Below, piece after piece: positions 24,788 to 33,683 of a stretch of DNA of 64,000 nucleotides; the stretch's first letter is position 1, and each line of letters starts with the position of its first letter. The stretch lies in the NCBI RefSeq assembly GCF_903893715.1, contig NZ_CAITNG010000024.1, forward strand, positions 1 to 64,000, read 5' to 3'. The notes under the pieces are model-generated. The model ran no database searches. It was not told the origin of the DNA and saw nothing but the letters and a program-made list of their open reading frames with translations. The translations under genes were made by a program, and so were the position numbers. The stretch comes from an uncultured Mucilaginibacter sp. (GTDB taxonomy: Bacteria > Bacteroidota > Bacteroidia > Sphingobacteriales > Sphingobacteriaceae).

Positions 24788-27234
24788 AAATTATAAGTAA
24801 ACCTAAGCCCCTGTACCACCGGGATGTTTTCTCCGTAGGCAAACCCATAGTCAAGACGCACCACACTGCGTTTTAAACCAATGTAATACTCTTTGTAGCC
24901 AGGCAATATTTCTTGCCTCAGGTATGAGCCCCCTATAATTTCTTCTAAACGCAGCCTGCGTAGCAGCGGTACTTTGCCTAAAAAATACCCGGCAAAATTA
25001 TGCTCGTAATGCGCCTCAAAATACTGCTTATCGGTACTGTAGGTATAAAAATTGAGGAAGTGGAAGCTGCCCAGATCCGCATTGAAGAAAAAACTCTGGC
25101 CCCCGCTAAACTGCTTATAATCCGGATAAAAGAGACTTTTGTTGTTGAAAAATTTACCGAACGAAATAAAATATGAACCGAAACCGAATATGCCGGTCTT
25201 CACCTGGTCCTGAAAAAAGTCGACCGAAGCGAAATCATAATTAATATCCGAACCAAAATAAGGCAATCCCTTTCGGTAATTGATGCGCAAACGGGGATAA
25301 CGTGTTGGTTCGATAAACTTACCCTCGGGATTAATGGTATATTGCTGGTTAAACGTGAATGTTGCCGATGTGCGAATGGTCAACGCTTGGTGGTTCGGGA
25401 AGAGCGGCACATCGCTGGTGGGGTCTAAAGGGTTGTTCGATGTAAGTTGTGTACTGTCTTTACCTATCGCAAAACGGCTGGTGTTGATAACCGACTGCCT
25501 GTAGGCGTACTCTATCTGCCCGTTCAGTAATATGCCGTTATGTATTTCGCCTTGTGTGCCTGCCATGGCGAAGGTGGACCGGTACAACTTGATATAGTTG
25601 TTGCCACCGAACAAGGTACTTAACGAGTTAAGGAACAAACTGATGGTGCCCGAGTTGTTCAAGTCCAAAAAATCGGAGCCAAAGGTACCGTACACCGCAG
25701 CCTGTCTCAGCGGGTTGTACTTATAGTTAATGGTAGTATTAAAGGTGGTTATCTTGTCCGAGTTACCGTAACGGTACTCGGGGGTAATGGTTAGCATCTT
25801 ATTACGCTCAAACTCTTTCGAGAATTCGGGCTTTAGGTCAACACTCCAGCCTTCAACTGTGTTATAAAAAAGCAATTGTGTTGGATCGGCCACCTTGACC
25901 GATATCTTTTTAAACGGATCGTAGTACCGATAACCCCTGAATATATAAGGTATTATCCTGAACTTGTTGTTTGTGCTGTTCACCGAATCTTTTATCTCCC
26001 TATTGCTTTTGTCTTTTTCAGCAACTTCAAAGAGGTGGTAATATCGCTTTTCATCTTCCAACAAGGGTATGGCACGGTTAGCGTTCCAAAAAACAGAGTC
26101 GCGTCTTTCGGTCTCCCGTCCAACATCAAATACTTCACCGTTAAAAAAGTCCTTTTTAAAATGCGGGGCTATGTTATAATTATTAGCTACACCGATAAAG
26201 TAACCAACATATTTAAAGCCCATTATATTTCCCGTAAAATTGAAGTTTATCGAAAGCGGCATCCAGGTGGTATCGTTTACAGGAAGGTATTGCTCCTGGA
26301 TGTTCAGGGTATCCACAAAATCAATTTCTGCACGCTTGTACAAGTGCAGGTCGGCACCATAAAGTCGCCAGTCTTTTTCCATCACATAGATTACCCCATG
26401 AAAAACATGGTCACCCTCGTGCCGCGGGTCAACCTGTATTACATCTATTGTTTTGTCGTCGTCGGTAAAACGTTCCAAAAGCGTGTATTTATAAAAGGCA
26501 AGCGCGTTATCGGCAACGGGCGATACATACTGTCTGTCGCTCAGCCCATCCCACGATAACAGGTTGGCATACAGATTTATCTGCATATCAGTCGCCCGGT
26601 TAAAGCCAAATGGGTTGTCGCCGCCGGCACGCTTCATGCCCAACATCACCTCTTTTACTTTGCCGGGTTGTTTTGTATTAAAATCCGAAATCGATTCGAA
26701 CAAACTAATGATGCCCCGCCTCTCGGGCGAAAGATTTAGAACTTTGGCCACGTCCGACCGTAAAAAAGTATGCGGGGCGTTGAGAAGCTTTTGCACGGCT
26801 TTAAGGTATATTCGGCACGAGTATTCATTTACCTGATGATAGTAAAACGACCGTTTTTCTATCACTTTGCGCATAATAATGGTCGCGCTGTCCAGTTCAG
26901 TATCCTGCGGCAAAAAAGTTTCGAGGGTATAATTGTCCGCCGAAAGCTCAATGTTTAATTGGGTGTCCTTGTTCAAAACCTCTACCTGCCCCGTTTGCTG
27001 CTGGTAACCTATAAACCTGAACACGATGGTGTAACTACCATTTGGCAGTTTAAGCCGATAAAAGCCTTGTTCGTTGGCTATGGTGCTGTTGCTGGTGCCC
27101 TTAACATATATGGGCACAAAGGGGATGGGTTTGCCCTTTACGTCGGTAACAACACCTTCTACTATATGCTCTTGCGCCAGCGCCGGTTTATGGCACCAAA
27201 ACAATAACAACAGCAATGCGGTAACTAAACGCAT
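24784..27234 (-). CDS. Outer-membrane DUF5686 / carboxypeptidase-regulatory-like protein
   Basis: An 816-aa exported protein. It has a signal peptide to about residue 20 (KPALA-QE), a CarboxypepD-regulatory-like beta-sandwich (about 23-98, VEGVVTDVKGKPIPFVPIYVKGT) and then a long DUF5686 region rich in beta strands that ends in an aromatic F at YNF, as expected for an outer-membrane barrel. The architecture resembles SusC/TonB-like outer-membrane proteins, but there is no plug domain or TonB box that I can see. Its function is unknown; homologues are common in Bacteroidetes as single genes. Nothing nearby suggests a substrate. Confidence 0.85.
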   Translation of the reverse strand: MRLVTALLLLLFWCHKPALAQEHIVEGVVTDVKGKPIPFVPIYVKGTSNSTIANEQGFYRLKLPNGSYTIVFRFIGYQQQTGQVEVLNKDTQLNIELSADNYTLETFLPQDTELDSATIIMRKVIEKRSFYYHQVNEYSCRIYLKAVQKLLNAPHTFLRSDVAKVLNLSPERRGIISLFESISDFNTKQPGKVKEVMLGMKRAGGDNPFGFNRATDMQINLYANLLSWDGLSDRQYVSPVADNALAFYKYTLLERFTDDDKTIDVIQVDPRHEGDHVFHGVIYVMEKDWRLYGADLHLYKRAEIDFVDTLNIQEQYLPVNDTTWMPLSINFNFTGNIMGFKYVGYFIGVANNYNIAPHFKKDFFNGEVFDVGRETERRDSVFWNANRAIPLLEDEKRYYHLFEVAEKDKSNREIKDSVNSTNNKFRIIPYIFRGYRYYDPFKKISVKVADPTQLLFYNTVEGWSVDLKPEFSKEFERNKMLTITPEYRYGNSDKITTFNTTINYKYNPLRQAAVYGTFGSDFLDLNNSGTISLFLNSLSTLFGGNNYIKLYRSTFAMAGTQGEIHNGILLNGQIEYAYRQSVINTSRFAIGKDSTQLTSNNPLDPTSDVPLFPNHQALTIRTSATFTFNQQYTINPEGKFIEPTRYPRLRINYRKGLPYFGSDINYDFASVDFFQDQVKTGIFGFGSYFISFGKFFNNKSLFYPDYKQFSGGQSFFFNADLGSFHFLNFYTYSTDKQYFEAHYEHNFAGYFLGKVPLLRRLRLEEIIGGSYLRQEILPGYKEYYIGLKRSVVRLDYGFAYGENIPVVQGLRFTYNF

Positions 27235-27411
27235 ATATTAAAAGCACCTAAGGGGTTAAACATAAAAATACAAAGCAAAAGCCAATTGGTTACGCAAGTA
27301 CGCAAATATTAATGCCATTGTTGCATATTGATGCTATTTTACGCCTCTACAAACGTAAGGCAGCAAAAAACGGTATTTATATCATCCTAATTTTTTAATT
27401 TCGCCGCTTCG

Positions 27412-27585
27412 ATGAAAAAACTACCCTACCTGCTGCTTGCCTTAACTACAGTTACCCTCACGGGTTGTTTTGCTTCTGTTTTAGGGTCTGCCATCCAGTT
27501 GGGTTTCAAAATGGGGGTCTACTCCATTTTGCTGCTCTTTATATTGCTTTGCTGGATAATCATTAACCGGGGTAAACGGAAATAA
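27412..27585 (+). CDS. Small lipoprotein with one membrane helix
   Basis: A 57-aa frame. MKKLPYLLLALTTVTLTGC is a lipoprotein signal with lipobox LTGC (C19), and residues 36-51 (VYSILLLFILLCWIII) form a membrane helix before a basic tail NRGKRK. The signal is too well formed to be chance. A TAATTTCG at 27396-27403 is a 7/8 match to the -7 box. The frame lies in the 355-bp gap between DUF5686 and the convergent amidase gene, whose stop is 4 bp away. The family is not recognised. Confidence 0.6.
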   Translation: MKKLPYLLLALTTVTLTGCFASVLGSAIQLGFKMGVYSILLLFILLCWIIINRGKRK

Positions 27586-27589
27586 GCGC

Positions 27590-28417
27590 TCAGTATTTCT
27601 GGTACAAGTTGTACAAAATATCCATTTCGGCACCCGAAAATTGTGGGTCGATATTAGTCTGAATAAAATGCCGCTTAAACGCGATAATAGCAGATTTGAG
27701 GTCTTTGGTATCATAACCGATGATGTGGAGTGCTAAAATATAGTCCATATCGTCGGGGCAGGGCTGCAGCGTGTCATCATACCATAAACCAAAGCCCTTT
27801 TTGGCCAGCGTTTTCCATGGAAAAAATACGCCCGGGTCTTGTTTGCGCGGCGGCGCTATGTCCGAATGGCCCACAAAATTGGCCGTTGGTATATTATAAG
27901 CTTTTTTTAGCTTGGTCAGCAATGCCAGCAGGCTGTTGATTTGCGCGGGCGCATAAGGCCCGTCGCCATAATTGTCAAGCTCTATCCCTATCGACGAACT
28001 GTTTACATCCGTATTGTTGCCCCATTTGCCCACGCCGGCATGCCATGCGCGCAGGTAATCGTTCAGCATATGGTATATTTTGCCATTCTTGTCAATCACA
28101 TAGTGCGCGCTCACCTCCGTTTTGGGCAGGGTAAAGGTTTTCAGCGTCTCGTCTGACGTTTTTTGATTGGTATAGTGGATCACCACATAATTGGGCTTGC
28201 GCAGATTAAAATTGGTTGTGCCTACCCATTCGGAGGGTATGCTCCGGCCAGATGAGTCGGTCAGTGCCACAGAGTCCGTCAACCGGATGGTTTTCGCCAA
28301 TGTTTTGACTTGTTGCCGATAGGCTTTATCGGTTAGGGCATAAGGTTTTGGTGCACAGGCCGAAATTGCAATGGCCACAACAAAAAACAGCCAGATTTGG
28401 TACAGGTATTTCTTCAT
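27590..28417 (-). CDS. N-acetylmuramoyl-L-alanine amidase (AmpD-like, Amidase_2), lipoprotein
   Basis: A 275-aa lipoprotein (C21 in ISAC) with an Amidase_2 domain (about 70-200). Putative zinc ligands are H81 (VVIHYTN), H184 (FVGHSDIAPP) and D194 (KQDPG); an HYVIDKNGKIYHML block near 105-118 is also typical. It should cleave the amide bond between MurNAc and the stem peptide, either in muropeptide recycling or in turnover of the sacculus from the periplasmic side. TATCTTTA at 28430-28423 on the minus strand is a 7/8 -7 box, 5 nt before the ATG. Confidence 0.9.
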   Translation of the reverse strand: MKKYLYQIWLFFVVAIAISACAPKPYALTDKAYRQQVKTLAKTIRLTDSVALTDSSGRSIPSEWVGTTNFNLRKPNYVVIHYTNQKTSDETLKTFTLPKTEVSAHYVIDKNGKIYHMLNDYLRAWHAGVGKWGNNTDVNSSSIGIELDNYGDGPYAPAQINSLLALLTKLKKAYNIPTANFVGHSDIAPPRKQDPGVFFPWKTLAKKGFGLWYDDTLQPCPDDMDYILALHIIGYDTKDLKSAIIAFKRHFIQTNIDPQFSGAEMDILYNLYQKY

Positions 28418-28486
28418 TGAACTAAAGATAGCAACAATTTACAGAACGGTTATCTTTTTACCTTTATTTACCCTCATATTTGGGCA

Positions 28487-29182
28487 ATGAAATTGTACCA
28501 ACACCTCTTTTTCGACCTCGACCATACTATTTGGGATTTTGACAAAAATGCCGAAGAAACCTTGCACGAGCTGTTTATAACCTATAAGCTAAAAGAATTG
28601 GGCCTCAACTCGGCCGATGAGTTTATCGAAACCTATACCCGCAACAACCACCGCCTTTGGGCCGATTACCACCTCGGCAACATCAGCAAACAAACCCTGC
28701 GCGAAACTCGCTTCAAAACAACATTTCTCGATTTGGGCCTTAGTCCTGATGTTATTCCCCTTCAGTTTGAAGATGATTACGTAGCGCTTTGTCCCACCAA
28801 AACCAACCTTTTCCCCAATGCGCACGAGACATTGGAATATTTGTACAGCAAATACCCCTTACACCTGATTTCGAACGGGTTTCAGGAATCTACCGAAATG
28901 AAGATCGGTAAAACCGACCTTAAAAAGTATTTTCAAAACATCATCATCTCCGAAGTAGTGGGCGTAAACAAACCCGATAAAGCCATCTTTGAACATGCCC
29001 TAACTCTGGCCGGTGCCCAAAAAGAAACCAGTATAATGATAGGCGACAGCATTGAAGCCGATATTCGCGGCGCTTTGACTTTTGGTATGGATGCCATTTA
29101 TTTTAACCCCAACGGCTTGGAAAAGCCGGCCGATGTACCCTTACAAATAAGCAACTTAAATGAGTTAACTTTGTTGTTATGA
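28487..29182 (+). CDS. yjjG: HAD-family pyrimidine nucleotidase (YjjG type)
   Basis: A 231-aa HAD hydrolase. Motif I is FFDLDHTIWDF (nucleophile D10, D12), motif II LHLISNGFQES (Ser near 124), motif III the lysine of KPDKAIFEHAL, and motif IV IMIGDSIEADIRGA. The FDLDHTxWDFDKNAEETL start is characteristic of the YjjG subgroup, which removes phosphate from non-canonical pyrimidine nucleotides. CATATTTG at 28475-28482 is a 7/8 -7 box exactly 4 nt before the ATG. The DinB-like gene overlaps its stop by 4 bp (ATGA). Confidence 0.88.
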   Translation: MKLYQHLFFDLDHTIWDFDKNAEETLHELFITYKLKELGLNSADEFIETYTRNNHRLWADYHLGNISKQTLRETRFKTTFLDLGLSPDVIPLQFEDDYVALCPTKTNLFPNAHETLEYLYSKYPLHLISNGFQESTEMKIGKTDLKKYFQNIIISEVVGVNKPDKAIFEHALTLAGAQKETSIMIGDSIEADIRGALTFGMDAIYFNPNGLEKPADVPLQISNLNELTLLL

Positions 29183-29703
29183 ACATACAAGCCGATAAAA
29201 AGACCATTGAAAACACCTTGTTAGTTTATCGGCAAAAGCTGGACGAAATACCCGACGACCTGTTCAACACCACCCCTCCCGGCGGTGGCTGGAGTTATGG
29301 CGAGGTTTATTCGCACATTATGCAGGCCACATTGGCATCCTTTATGGCGGTCGACAAGTGTAGCAACGGCACGGGTAAAACAATTACCAAACCGGCAGGC
29401 TGGTTGGCCCGGTTCATTTTGTTTTTGGGAGTTTTTCCAGGCATCAGGTTCAAAGCCCCGGCATCCATTGCCGGCATGACGACAAACATCAGCAAAGAAG
29501 AAGCCCGTAACCTCATCATCAAAGTCAAAAAGCGATTAGATGAAATAGTGCCGCCGGTGGCCGCCTCGTCGCAATATTGCAAAATAAAACATCCCCGCTT
29601 TGGCATGCTCAACGCCAGGCAATGGCTCAGGTTTATTGGTATCCATCTGGGGCATCATATCAAACAATTAAACCGCATCAGCAAAAAATTCGCTAAAGGT
29701 TAA
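29179..29703 (+). CDS. DinB-like protein
   Basis: A 174-aa DinB_2-type four-helix protein. The metal-type histidines are in GGGWSYGEVYSHIMQATLASF (about 34-54) and near the end in RFIGIHLGHHIKQLNRI (about 151-167). It is translationally coupled to the yjjG-like nucleotidase (ATGA overlap), which suggests a shared role, possibly in nucleotide or stress metabolism, though the substrate of this DinB subgroup is unknown. The first helix block YRQKLDEIPDDLFNTTPPGG is also family-like. It is only distantly similar to the DinB protein at 16169. Confidence 0.82.
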   Translation: MNIQADKKTIENTLLVYRQKLDEIPDDLFNTTPPGGGWSYGEVYSHIMQATLASFMAVDKCSNGTGKTITKPAGWLARFILFLGVFPGIRFKAPASIAGMTTNISKEEARNLIIKVKKRLDEIVPPVAASSQYCKIKHPRFGMLNARQWLRFIGIHLGHHIKQLNRISKKFAKG

Positions 29704-29772
29704 ATGGCTGTTATTTAACCGTTTCTTAACATTAACATAATGTTAAAAGCGGACATTTGCACTTAACACAGA

Positions 29773-29889
29773 ATGAATCAGGAACTACTTATACATGTGT
29801 TTGAAGTTGCCCTGTTGTTATTTGCACTTGGTATTTTTTACCTCAGCCCTTTCGAATTAAATGTTAATGAGGACGAGGACGACGAATAA
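29773..29889 (+). CDS. Candidate 38-aa single-helix membrane protein
   Basis: A small frame: MNQELLIHVFEVALLLFAL, then GIFYLSP, then an acidic tail ending NEDEDDE. A single hydrophobic helix followed by an acidic tail is a common small-protein plan. A near -7 box (GACATTTG) lies at about 29753-29760. There is no competing gene in this 279-bp gap. I do not recognise a family; conservation in relatives would decide whether it is real. Confidence 0.45.
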   Translation: MNQELLIHVFEVALLLFALGIFYLSPFELNVNEDEDDE

Positions 29890-29982
29890 ACATCGCAAAC
29901 AGAGCAGCCAACAATCTTTAACCGGCTCAAAAAGCCGGAACGTGATTTCTACCCTCCAAACTTCTTGTAACCCCTCAAGCCA

Positions 29983-30837
29983 ATGGTAAAGCGCGAAGTA
30001 GATATTGTTGTCATCAGCGATGTGCATTTAGGCACGTACGGCTGTCAGGCAAAAGAGCTTTTAAAATATCTCAAAAGTATCAAGCCCAAAATTCTTATTT
30101 TAAACGGCGATATTATTGATATATGGCAGTTCAGCAAATCGTACTGGCCCGAAAGCCACATGAAAGTAGTGCGTCGCATATTAAAATTTGTTACCGACGG
30201 TATCCCGGTATATTACCTTACCGGCAACCACGACGAAATGCTGCGCAAATTTGCCGATTTTAACCTGGGCAGCTTTCAGCTGTTGAACAAAGTATTGTTG
30301 ACTGTTGATGGCAAAAAAGCGTGGGTATTTCATGGCGATGTGTTTGATGTTACCATGCAGCACTCCAAATGGCTGGCCAAGCTCGGCGCTGTTGGGTACG
30401 ATACGCTCATCATGATCAACCACGTAGTGAATGTTTGCCTCACTGCCATAGGCAGGCAAAAAATGAGTTTTTCGCAAAAAGTAAAGGGCAGGGTAAAAGA
30501 GGCCGTAAAATTCATCAACCATTTTGAACAAACCGCCGCCGATCTGGCCATCGACAAAGGCTATGATTATGTGTTGTGCGGCCACATACACCATGCCGAA
30601 ATAAGACAAATACAAGGCACCGACAGGGCCGGATCCGTTCTGTACCTTAACTCAGGCGACTGGGTGGAAAGTTTAACAGCGCTTGAGTATTTGAATGGCG
30701 AATGGAAAATTTATAAATACGATGCCGGAAACTTTAATACCGAAGCCGAAGACGATGATAAGACCGATGCAGAAGACCTGGACGCTAAAATGAACGTGAT
30801 GGATCTTTTGGAACGTTTTAAGCAAGAAACCCACTGA
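29983..30837 (+). CDS. Metallophosphoesterase, LpxH-like UDP-2,3-diacylglucosamine diphosphatase
   Basis: A 284-aa calcineurin-type phosphoesterase. The motifs are VVISDVHLGTYG (Asp/His, about 9-20), LNGDIIDIWQFS (about 39-50), YLTGNHDEMLR (about 73-83), VFHGDVFDV (about 110-118) and VLCGHIHHAEI (about 197-207). The order and the H-rich last motif match LpxH-type enzymes that cut UDP-2,3-diacyl-GlcN to lipid X in lipid A synthesis, and this group is common in Bacteroidetes. The acidic tail (EAEDDDKTDAEDLDAK) is unusual. A glycosyltransferase follows by 40 bp. Confidence 0.82.
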   Translation: MVKREVDIVVISDVHLGTYGCQAKELLKYLKSIKPKILILNGDIIDIWQFSKSYWPESHMKVVRRILKFVTDGIPVYYLTGNHDEMLRKFADFNLGSFQLLNKVLLTVDGKKAWVFHGDVFDVTMQHSKWLAKLGAVGYDTLIMINHVVNVCLTAIGRQKMSFSQKVKGRVKEAVKFINHFEQTAADLAIDKGYDYVLCGHIHHAEIRQIQGTDRAGSVLYLNSGDWVESLTALEYLNGEWKIYKYDAGNFNTEAEDDDKTDAEDLDAKMNVMDLLERFKQETH

Positions 30838-30855
30838 TTTATTGGCCAAAGGTGG

Positions 30856-30863
30856 TATATTTG
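30856..30863 (+). promoter_or_regulatory. -7 box upstream of the glycosyltransferase gene
   Basis: TATATTTG is a perfect TAnnTTTG, 14 nt before the ATG at 30878. It would give a leader of about 10 nt. Confidence 0.5.
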
Positions 30864-30877
30864 GCTAACGCTACTAA

Positions 30878-31879
30878 ATGAAGATATTATATGCTATACA
30901 GGGCACCGGCAATGGCCATATAAGCCGGGCGCGCGAGGTTGTTCCCTTGTTGCAGCAATACGGCGAACTCGATTTGCTGGTAAGCGGTACCGAAGCCGAA
31001 ATGTCTTTATCACAACCCTTAAAATACCGGTTACACGGTGCAAGTTTTGTATTTGGCAATAAAGGGGGCATAGACGTTTGGGCAACTATAAAGCTAATGG
31101 ACCTGCCGCAGCTTTGGCGCGATATGCACGATATCCCGCTTAAACAATACGACTTGATCATCAACGATTTTGAGCCGGTAACCGCATGGGCATGTCGTAT
31201 CCAAAAAGTAGAATCAGTGGCGCTGAGCCACCAGTGTTCCTTTGTATCCAAAAAAACACCCCGGCCTTCCCGCTGGAACTTTGCGGAACTTTTTTTCAAA
31301 TATTACTCGCCAACCGACCATCATATCGGTTTCCATTTCGATAAATACGACGATTTTATCCATACCCCTGTCATCCGCAGCGAGATACGCAACCTCAACC
31401 CCGAAAACCATGGCCACTATACCGTATACCTGCCTGCGTATGATGACCGCTTTTTGGTGAAATACCTTAAACAGGTAGATGTACCATGGCAGGTGTTTTC
31501 CAAACGCCAAAAAAATGTGTATCAGGATGGCAACGTGTTGGTAAGCCCTGTAAATAACGAATCGTTTAACCTAAGTGTGGCCAATTGCGAAGGACTATTG
31601 ACCGGAGGTGGCTTTGAAGGCCCTGCTGAAGCCTTGTTCCTGCAAAAAAAAGTACTGATGATCCCAATGAAAAACCAGTACGAACAACAGTGCAATGCAC
31701 TTGCAGCATCGCGGTTAGGAGTGCCCGTAATCAGCGAAATAGACGAAGAGTTTGTATCAAAAATAAAAAGCTGGGTGGAGAGCGACCACAAAGTAATCGT
31801 CGATTTCCCCAACGAAACCGCGGCCATCATCGATGATATGGTGCGCCGGTACGCCAAGCCCCAACCTGCCGTATTCTGA
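30878..31879 (+). CDS. Glycosyltransferase (GT-B fold, MurG/UGT-like)
   Basis: A 333-aa GT-B enzyme. The N-terminal MKILYAIQGTGNGHISRARE has the GxGH glycine loop used by MurG and UGT-type transferases. The C-terminal nucleotide-sugar site has LLTGGGFEGPAEALFLQKKVLMIPM (about 244-268) with the conserved GGxxE-type motif, then NQYEQQCNA. There is no signal or membrane segment, so it is cytosolic or peripheral. The acceptor is unknown; following an LpxH-like gene and preceding a DUF6427 membrane protein, it may act on an envelope glycolipid. This is inference. Confidence 0.82.
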   Translation: MKILYAIQGTGNGHISRAREVVPLLQQYGELDLLVSGTEAEMSLSQPLKYRLHGASFVFGNKGGIDVWATIKLMDLPQLWRDMHDIPLKQYDLIINDFEPVTAWACRIQKVESVALSHQCSFVSKKTPRPSRWNFAELFFKYYSPTDHHIGFHFDKYDDFIHTPVIRSEIRNLNPENHGHYTVYLPAYDDRFLVKYLKQVDVPWQVFSKRQKNVYQDGNVLVSPVNNESFNLSVANCEGLLTGGGFEGPAEALFLQKKVLMIPMKNQYEQQCNALAASRLGVPVISEIDEEFVSKIKSWVESDHKVIVDFPNETAAIIDDMVRRYAKPQPAVF

Positions 31880-31958
31880 TATTTTCCGCACCATACGGCA
31901 ACATCCATTTTCAGCTTCGCGGTTTTTCCCTTAATATTGCTTCAAATAAAAAACACCC

Positions 31959-32945
31959 ATGATCAATGCCTTCAGGGTATTAAATCCGTTTAACATACTG
32001 TGGCTCGCTGTATTTTGTATAGCATTGCGTATCGGGTATATGGTGCAGTTGCCGTCCCAAATCGAAATTGTATTTGTCGAGTCGTTCACGCGGTCTATCA
32101 TACCTATCTCGTTCGAAAACGCTTTAACCCCTATCAGTAATCTTTTGATTGCAGCCGTTATGATTTTCGTGCAGGCGGTGTGGCTCAACCAATTGGTCAA
32201 CAAATACAATCTGTTAGGCAGGCCTACTTTCTTGCCTGCATTAATGTATGTAACCGTGTCGGCCTTGCTGGTCCCTTTCCTCATACTAAGCCCGCCGCTC
32301 ATCTGCAACTTTTTGATATTATGGATGATTGACAAAATACTGAGCTTTTACAAAAATGAAAACGCTAAAACAACAGCGTTCGATTTAGGCATGATCGTTG
32401 GCATAGGCACCCTGATCTATTTTCCATATATCTACATGTTTTTGGCCGTATGGATAGGTATGGTGATATTTAGGGCATTTAACTGGCGCGAGTGGGTGGG
32501 TGTACTAATAGGCTTTGTTACCATCTTTTTCTTTTTGGCCGTCTTTTACTATTGGAACAACCGCCTCGAACAGTTTTACCACATATGGACACCGCTGGGT
32601 CGCAGTTTCCCAAACCAAATCCAGTTTAATTACTATAATTACCTGATATTGATACCCGTTATCGCCATTTTTATATTGGGATTTTTGCGGGTCCGCAAAA
32701 ATTATTTTAAAAGCTATATACAAGTGCGCAAATCGTTTCAAATGCTCACCATTGTTTTTTTTATCGCTGCGCTGTCGTTTTATGTAAAAGAAAACTTCAG
32801 GGTGAGCCATTTTTTGCTTTGCGCCGTACCTTCCGCCATCGTTTTTGCTTATTACTTTTTATACGCTACCAAGCGGTGGTTTTATGAATTGTTATACCTT
32901 TTACTGGTTTCCGGCATCATTTACTTCCAGTTTAACACTTTTTAA
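31959..32945 (+). CDS. DUF6427 polytopic membrane protein
   Basis: A 328-aa inner-membrane protein with about 8-9 hydrophobic helices and short loops. The start, MINAFRVLNPFNILWLAVF, is typical of the DUF6427 family, as are PLGRSFPNQIQFNYYNY (about 210-226) and FKSYIQVRKSFQML (about 249-262). Its role is unknown; homologues lie near purQ, glycosyltransferase or cell-wall genes in Bacteroidetes. It is in the same direction as purQ but separated by the purQ promoter. Confidence 0.75.
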   Translation: MINAFRVLNPFNILWLAVFCIALRIGYMVQLPSQIEIVFVESFTRSIIPISFENALTPISNLLIAAVMIFVQAVWLNQLVNKYNLLGRPTFLPALMYVTVSALLVPFLILSPPLICNFLILWMIDKILSFYKNENAKTTAFDLGMIVGIGTLIYFPYIYMFLAVWIGMVIFRAFNWREWVGVLIGFVTIFFFLAVFYYWNNRLEQFYHIWTPLGRSFPNQIQFNYYNYLILIPVIAIFILGFLRVRKNYFKSYIQVRKSFQMLTIVFFIAALSFYVKENFRVSHFLLCAVPSAIVFAYYFLYATKRWFYELLYLLLVSGIIYFQFNTF

Positions 32946-32978
32946 CTTTTAGTTTCGTCTAAATGTGGCATCTTGTAT

Positions 32979-32986
32979 TAGTTTTG
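32979..32986 (+). promoter_or_regulatory. -7 box of purQ, 4 nt before its ATG
   Basis: TAGTTTTG is a perfect TAnnTTTG; the ATG at 32991 follows after exactly 4 nt (TAGG). A leaderless purQ-coaX mRNA is predicted. Confidence 0.65.
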
Positions 32987-32990
32987 TAGG

Positions 32991-33683
32991 ATGAAATTTG
33001 GCGTAGTTATTTTTCCGGGTTCCAATTGCGATGAAGACATCATTTATGTATTGGAGCACATTATGGGCCAACAGGTGGTGCGCCTGTGGCACAAAGACCA
33101 TGATTTGCAAAATGTTGATTTTGTGATATTGCCGGGAGGCTTCTCCTTTGGCGATTACCTTCGCTCGGGCGCTATAGCTCGCTTTTCGCCCATTATGCAG
33201 GAGGTGATACAGTTTGCGGCCAAAGGCGGTTATGTTTGGGGCATTTGCAATGGCTTCCAGATACTTGCCGAAGCAGGCTTGGTACCCGGTGCTTTGCTGC
33301 ACAACAAGAGCCGTAAGTTTATTTGCAACAATATCTATTTAAAATCGCAAACGTCAAATTCGCTGCTCACCTGTCAAATCGAGCTCGAACGGCCGTTAAA
33401 AATACCAATTGCGCATGGCGAAGGCAATTTTTTTACCGATCCGGACACGCTGTATGACATGAACGCAAACGATCAGGTGCTGTTCCGCTATTGCGATATC
33501 GAGGGCAATATTTCTCCAACAGCAAACCCAAATGGGTCGTTGGATAACATAGCCGGTGTATGTAACAAAAACCGTAATGTTTTTGGTATGATGCCACACC
33601 CGGAACGCGCCGCCGATGCCATTTTAGCTAATGAGGATGGATTGGCCATCTTTGAATCTATCTTATCGTTTGTAAAGGCCTGA
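32991..33683 (+). CDS. purQ: Phosphoribosylformylglycinamidine synthase subunit PurQ
   Basis: A 230-aa class I glutamine amidotransferase that supplies ammonia to PurL in step four of purine synthesis. The catalytic triad is visible: C86 in VWGICNGFQILAEAG, and H203 and E205 in GMMPHPERA. FPGSNCDED (about 8-16) and FVILPGGFSFGDYLRSGAIA (about 44-63) are PurQ signatures. Length matches the small-subunit form, so a separate PurL must exist elsewhere. The coaX ATG overlaps its stop (TGATG). Confidence 0.95.
   Translation: MKFGVVIFPGSNCDEDIIYVLEHIMGQQVVRLWHKDHDLQNVDFVILPGGFSFGDYLRSGAIARFSPIMQEVIQFAAKGGYVWGICNGFQILAEAGLVPGALLHNKSRKFICNNIYLKSQTSNSLLTCQIELERPLKIPIAHGEGNFFTDPDTLYDMNANDQVLFRYCDIEGNISPTANPNGSLDNIAGVCNKNRNVFGMMPHPERAADAILANEDGLAIFESILSFVKA

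Noticed and set aside
25876-26559. 227-codon plus-strand frame opposite the DUF5686 gene
   Set aside because: It is antisense to a well-supported outer-membrane protein gene, has no recognisable domain, and reads as shadow composition.
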